Origin: Nitrospira sp.
Lineage (GTDB): Bacteria; Nitrospirota; Nitrospiria; Nitrospirales; Nitrospiraceae
Direction: 5' to 3'
Length of the DNA stretch: 9,089 bases
NCBI GenBank assembly: GCA_025361385.1
Contig: JANYAJ010000330.1
Location: forward strand, 1 to 9,089
Shown: piece after piece, positions 6,266 through 9,089 of the stretch
Layout of the letters: the number at the start of each line of letters is the position of its first letter
How positions within the stretch are numbered: position 1 is the stretch's first letter
Made by a program: the position numbers and the translations under genes
The notes under the pieces: generated by a model
Seen by the model: only the letters and a program-made list of their open reading frames with translations
Database searches by the model: none
What the model was told of the DNA's origin: nothing

Positions 6266-6970
6266 ATGAAGTCAGGATGGATGACGGCGGTTGTGATGGT
6301 TGGCGCAGTCGCAATGGTCGGCTGTGTCAGTCAAAAGAAATATGAAGAGGCGATGGGCGATGTCGATACGGCGAAGTCGGAGTTGGAACGGACCAGGGCG
6401 CAGAAGAATGCGTTGGAGCAGCAGGTCAAGACGCTCAAGGATCTCAATGTGAAGTTCGGGAACGAGGCGCAGGTCTCCCACGACGAGCTTGAGCGGATTC
6501 AGCATGGCCGTGACAAAGAGCGCGGAAGCATCGAGGGCCGGACTAAGGAACTTGAAGATCGCGCGAAGCAACTCGCCTTGCAGAACAAGGCTGTGCGTCA
6601 TGAATACGAGGATGTGAAGCGGCACAACGATACGCTCAAGGCGCTGGTAGCCCGTTATCAGAAAGAGCTCAAGGATCAGTCGCGTTCTGTGACGGGGGGC
6701 CTCTCGCATTCGGTGCCGTCTCCGAGCGCCCCTTCCGTAGCCGCCCCTGTTCCTCCGGCGGTGAACGCGCCGCAGGCCATGGCTTCTTCCATGAACGTGA
6801 ATAAGGCGTCTGTCGGCGACATGGTGCTTGTACTCGGTCTCTCCAAAGATGTGGCGGATCGCATTGTGACGAATCGTCCGTACCGGGTGAAGGGCGAGTT
6901 GGTCGCGAAAAATGTGGTGCCTAAGGAAACGTTCGATATGATTAAGGATCGCATCAGCGTCAGTCCATAA
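6266..6970 (+). CDS. Predicted lipoprotein with coiled coil and C-terminal helix-hairpin-helix domain
   Basis: I do not recognise a named gene. The 234-residue product starts at ATG 6266, chosen for the strong GGGGAGG five bases upstream; opening further upstream adds nothing that looks like protein. Residues 6-19 are a hydrophobic signal ending in MVGC, a lipobox-like site with C20 as the predicted lipidated residue (M at -3 is slightly off consensus). Residues 22-140 are highly charged heptad-like helix, predicted coiled coil. Residues 143-175 are a Ser/Pro/Ala linker. Residues 176-234 (MNVNKAS...LGLSKDVADRIV...RPY...ELV...VVPKETFDMIKDRI) resemble the ComEA-type helix-hairpin-helix domain, where such domains bind DNA or proteins. 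It is probably an envelope-anchored protein facing the periplasm; function is unknown. It would need LspA for maturation. A strong terminator follows, so it seems monocistronic. Confidence 0.85.
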   Translation: MKSGWMTAVVMVGAVAMVGCVSQKKYEEAMGDVDTAKSELERTRAQKNALEQQVKTLKDLNVKFGNEAQVSHDELERIQHGRDKERGSIEGRTKELEDRAKQLALQNKAVRHEYEDVKRHNDTLKALVARYQKELKDQSRSVTGGLSHSVPSPSAPSVAAPVPPAVNAPQAMASSMNVNKASVGDMVLVLGLSKDVADRIVTNRPYRVKGELVAKNVVPKETFDMIKDRISVSP

Positions 6971-6994
6971 TCCGAGCCCTCGTGACTCGAATTG

Positions 6995-7036
6995 CAGGCC
7001 GTCCGCCTCATTGGTGGACGGCCTGTTTATTTTTTT
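6995..7036 (+). terminator. Strong intrinsic terminator after the lipoprotein gene
   Basis: A 13-bp stem (6995-7007 with 7013-7025, one G-T wobble) with a 5-base TCATT loop is followed at once by TTTATTTTTTT (7026-7036). It starts 24 bases after the lipoprotein stop. Confidence 0.95.
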
Positions 7037-7062
7037 GCGTATTGAAGGGGCTTTTCCGGCAG

Positions 7063-7092
7063 GTGATTCCCCTCTCGTCTTGTTGATACAAT
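7063..7092 (+). promoter_or_regulatory. Candidate promoter of the macA-macB operon
   Basis: TACAAT (7087-7092) matches the -10 consensus at 5 of 6 positions. A weak GTGATT (7063-7068) lies 18 bases upstream. The preceding strong terminator implies that macA needs its own promoter in this 93-base gap. Confidence 0.4.
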
Positions 7093-7129
7093 GCCATCTC
7101 TGTAGCTGAGGGAACGGGAGAATGCATCG

Positions 7130-8407
7130 ATGCGTCGTGCCATCCTGATCGTTGGGGTTCTGGCTATTGGCTTAGCCATCGGAGGCTATGTCTTCTTTAA
7201 CGGGGAGCGCAAAGCCCCGGTTCGCTATCGGACCGCCACGGTTGAGCGAGGGCCGGTGATTTCCCTGGTGACTGCGACGGGAACGATCAATCCGGTTGTC
7301 TCGGTTCAGGTGGGGACGCAGGTGTCCGGTATGATCAAGAGCCTGCATGCCGATTTCAATTCGGTCGTCAAAGCCGGAGATATTGTTGCCGTCATTGATC
7401 CGGAACCCTTTAAGGCCCGTCGCGAGCAAGCGGCCAGCAATCTTGAAATGTCGAAAGCGAATGTCGCAAGAGCCAAGACCGACTTGGCTCAACGCAAGCG
7501 AGAACTCGATCGGGTGAAATCATTGGTGGCGCAGCAGTTCGTTTCTGAAAACGACGTCGACGTTGCGGCGACGAATTTCCAGGGGGCTGAGGCGCAGGTG
7601 AATGTGGCAGGGGCGCAAGTGAAACAGGCCGAGGCCGCGTTGAATTCGGCTGAGCTGGAGTTGAAATATACCGTGATCCGGTCGCCGGTGAACGGGATCG
7701 TGGTCGCCAGAAATGTGGAAGTCGGTCAAACCATTGCGGCGAGTTTTGCCACACCGAATCTGTTCTTAATCGCACTTGATCTGACGAAGATGCAAGTCGA
7801 TACCAACGTCAGCGAGTCGGATATCGGTGGGATCGCCGAAGGGAAAGAAGCGACTTTCACGGTCGATGCCTATCCAGGGTATCAATTTTCCGGCACGATC
7901 CGTCAGGTCCGTCTTGCCCCGATCAATGTGCAGAATGTCGTGACCTACAACGTGGTCGTGGCTGTGGACAACCAAGATCTCCGTCTGAAGCCGGGGATGA
8001 CTGCCAATGTCTCTATCGTGGTCGCACAAAGAGATTCTGTGCTCAAAGTGCCCAATGCCGCGTTGCGATTCACCCCTCCGACTGTGGGCCTGGCAGATCG
8101 TCCCGGGCAAGGGGGTAAGCCAGCCAAGGCGAAAGGAGCAGAATCCTCAGGCGGAGCCGGCAGAGGAGGGATGCCGCCGACTCGCAAGGTGTGGACGCAG
8201 GGGCCTGCAGGAGAGCTCGAATCCATTGTTGTGCAAACCGGCATTTCTGATGGGGTGGCCACGGAGATTGTGTCGGAGGCGTTGGCTGAAAGTACGCAGG
8301 TCATTGTCGGGATCGAACGGCCTAAAGGCGAAAAGGGTGGTAGCGATCTGCCTCCTGGATTCGGGAGCGGCGGACAGAAGGGCTCCTCGCGTACCAGGGG
8401 AATGTAA
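7130..8407 (+). CDS. macA: MacA-like periplasmic adaptor subunit (membrane fusion protein) of an ABC exporter
   Basis: Adaptors of the HlyD/RND-MFP family bridge an inner-membrane transporter and an outer-membrane channel. The 425-residue product has an N-terminal membrane anchor (about 4-23), then a biotinyl-lipoyl half domain (GTQVSGMIKSLHADFNSVV, 62-80, followed by KAGDIVAVIDPEPF). A helical hairpin of two Ala/Lys/Glu-rich arms follows (about 95-177), then the second lipoyl half (IRSPVNGIVVARNVEVGQ, 183-200). The beta-barrel (about 218-300) includes LKPGMTANVSIVV. The membrane-proximal part is broken by a Gly/Lys-rich insert (about 321-352) and ends in a Gly-rich tail (about 399-425). The start is ATG 7130 with GGGAG (7116-7120); an ATG at 7122 is out of frame. 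The MacB-type ATPase gene directly downstream supports MacA rather than an RND pump adaptor. The exported substrate cannot be told from sequence. Confidence 0.9.
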   Translation: MRRAILIVGVLAIGLAIGGYVFFNGERKAPVRYRTATVERGPVISLVTATGTINPVVSVQVGTQVSGMIKSLHADFNSVVKAGDIVAVIDPEPFKARREQAASNLEMSKANVARAKTDLAQRKRELDRVKSLVAQQFVSENDVDVAATNFQGAEAQVNVAGAQVKQAEAALNSAELELKYTVIRSPVNGIVVARNVEVGQTIAASFATPNLFLIALDLTKMQVDTNVSESDIGGIAEGKEATFTVDAYPGYQFSGTIRQVRLAPINVQNVVTYNVVVAVDNQDLRLKPGMTANVSIVVAQRDSVLKVPNAALRFTPPTVGLADRPGQGGKPAKAKGAESSGGAGRGGMPPTRKVWTQGPAGELESIVVQTGISDGVATEIVSEALAESTQVIVGIERPKGEKGGSDLPPGFGSGGQKGSSRTRGM

Positions 8408-8408
8408 G

Positions 8409-8525
8409 ATGCGTGACGTGTATCTCGTGAAGCGTCGCTCGCGACAAGGACTTGCATTTCCAGCCACATCCATCGTGATAATCTTCTTGCCCGTTTTACG
8501 TTTCACTCTTCACGGAAAACGCTGA
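8409..8525 (+). CDS. Possible 38-residue micro-ORF linking macA and macB
   Basis: An ATG two bases after the macA stop opens a 38-codon frame whose TGA (8523-8525) overlaps the macB ATG by one base (TGATG). AGGGG (8396-8400), eight bases upstream within macA, is a good Shine-Dalgarno. The product would be basic at the N-terminus (KRRSRQ) with a hydrophobic stretch (about 15-32) ending in HGKR. It could be a tiny membrane protein, a translational-coupling leader, or chance in an intergenic stretch that also carries short inverted repeats. I recognise no family. Confidence 0.3.
   Translation: MRDVYLVKRRSRQGLAFPATSIVIIFLPVLRFTLHGKR
8426..8514. repeat. Short inverted repeats in the macA-macB gap
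   Basis: GTGAAGCGT (8427-8435) can pair with ACGTTTCAC (8498-8506) with one G-U. CGTGAAG (8426-8432) pairs perfectly with CTTCACG (8508-8514). GTCGC-TC-GCGAC (8434-8445) adds a small hairpin. The arms compete for the same left strand, so the mRNA between the two genes may switch folds or be a processing site. Confidence 0.45.
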
Positions 8526-9089
8526 TGGCCTCGCTGATCGAATGCGACGATGTGTGGAAGATCTATCGGATCGGCGACGTGGACGTCCAGGCGTTGCGTG
8601 GTTTGAGTCTTACGATTGAACAGGGCGAGTTCGTGGCCATCATGGGGTCGTCAGGCTCCGGTAAGTCTACCCTGATGAATATGCTGGGTTGCCTCGATCA
8701 ACCCACGAAAGGGCACTATCGGTTGAATGGAATCGAGGTCGGCCAGCTCACGGCCGATCAATTAGCCGGAATTCGTAATCGACAGATCGGGTTCGTCTTT
8801 CAGAGCTTCAATCTCATTCCTCGAACCAGTGCGCTCGAAAATGCGCAGCTTCCGTTGTTCTATCGAGGGCTCTCGCTCAAGGAGCAACGGGCAAAGGCTG
8901 CGGAAGCATTAGCACGGGTGGGGCTTCATGGCAGAGAAGACCATTACCCGACGCAACTGTCGGGAGGACAGCAGCAGCGTGTGGCCATTGCACGGGCGTT
9001 GGTCACGTCGCCTTCATTGCTTCTGGCCGATGAGCCGACGGGCAACCTCGATACCCAGTCGAGTCAGGAGATCATGCGAATCCTGGAAA
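8525..9089 (+). CDS. macB: MacB-type ABC transporter ATP-binding protein, 3' end outside the window
   Basis: The frame is open from ATG 8525 to the end of the window (188 complete codons). It is an ABC ATPase of the MacB/LolD/FtsE group: Walker [10 protein letters not shown] (41-49), Q-loop VFQSFNLIP (91-99, Q93), signature LSGGQ (145-149), Walker B LLLADE (165-170) and the following PTGNLD. The subfamily powers tripartite export or lipoprotein and substrate release from the inner membrane by mechanotransmission. Whether a MacB permease domain is fused downstream or a separate permease gene follows is beyond position 9089; with macA upstream, either arrangement is known. A modest GGAA (8513-8516) lies eight bases before the start, and the ATG overlaps the micro-ORF stop. 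The symbol is a best guess because the permease part is not visible. Confidence 0.9.
   Translation, partial: MASLIECDDVWKIYRIGDVDVQALRGLSLTIEQGEFVAIMGSSGSGKSTLMNMLGCLDQPTKGHYRLNGIEVGQLTADQLAGIRNRQIGFVFQSFNLIPRTSALENAQLPLFYRGLSLKEQRAKAAEALARVGLHGREDHYPTQLSGGQQQRVAIARALVTSPSLLLADEPTGNLDTQSSQEIMRILE

Noticed and set aside
8452..8482. TTGCAT and GATAAT as a separate macB promoter
   Set aside because: The 19-base spacer and weak -35 make this unconvincing, and macB is probably cotranscribed with macA.

Overview
The window looks like chromosomal DNA of a moderately GC-rich Gram-negative bacterium. Protein style and gene content suggest Nitrospira or a close relative in the Nitrospirota. This is an inference from sequence memory; the window has no rRNA or other marker that would settle it. 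Most of it is housekeeping DNA: NAD biosynthesis, isoleucyl-tRNA synthetase, lipoprotein signal peptidase, undecaprenyl pyrophosphate phosphatase, a lipoprotein and the start of a MacAB-type export operon. I see no phage, transposase, CRISPR array or tRNA.

Layout. Positions 1-310 are a divergent control region. On the minus strand a sigma70-type promoter (147-175) starts transcription at the edge of a TPP riboswitch (51-141), whose thiamine gene lies off the left end. On the plus strand another promoter (251-279) drives nadA (311-1414). After nadA comes a 123-bp imperfect palindrome (1415-1537), then ileS (1637-4456), which overlaps the lspA start by one base. lspA (4456-4977) is interrupted at codon 84 by an in-frame TGA, while both flanking halves keep the family motifs in one frame. 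A second palindrome of the same family (4978-5101) fills the convergent gap before uppP (minus strand, 5110-5988). A divergent control region (5989-6265) with operator-like dyads separates uppP from a lipoprotein gene (6266-6970) that pairs a coiled coil with a ComEA-like helix-hairpin-helix domain. A strong intrinsic terminator (6995-7036) follows it. Then come a MacA-like adaptor gene (7130-8407), a possible 38-residue micro-ORF (8409-8525) and a MacB-type ABC ATPase that runs off the right end.

How the genes fit together. NadA makes quinolinate for NAD. IleS and LspA form the ileS-lspA pair found in many bacteria. LspA is needed to mature lipoproteins such as the one at 6266-6970. UppP recycles the undecaprenyl carrier for cell-wall synthesis. 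MacA and MacB would form the inner-membrane and periplasmic parts of a tripartite exporter.

The most noteworthy points are the in-frame TGA in the normally essential lspA gene and the two dispersed palindromes. The palindrome arms differ between copies yet stay self-complementary, which suggests a structured element, perhaps a bidirectional terminator, repeated around this genome.
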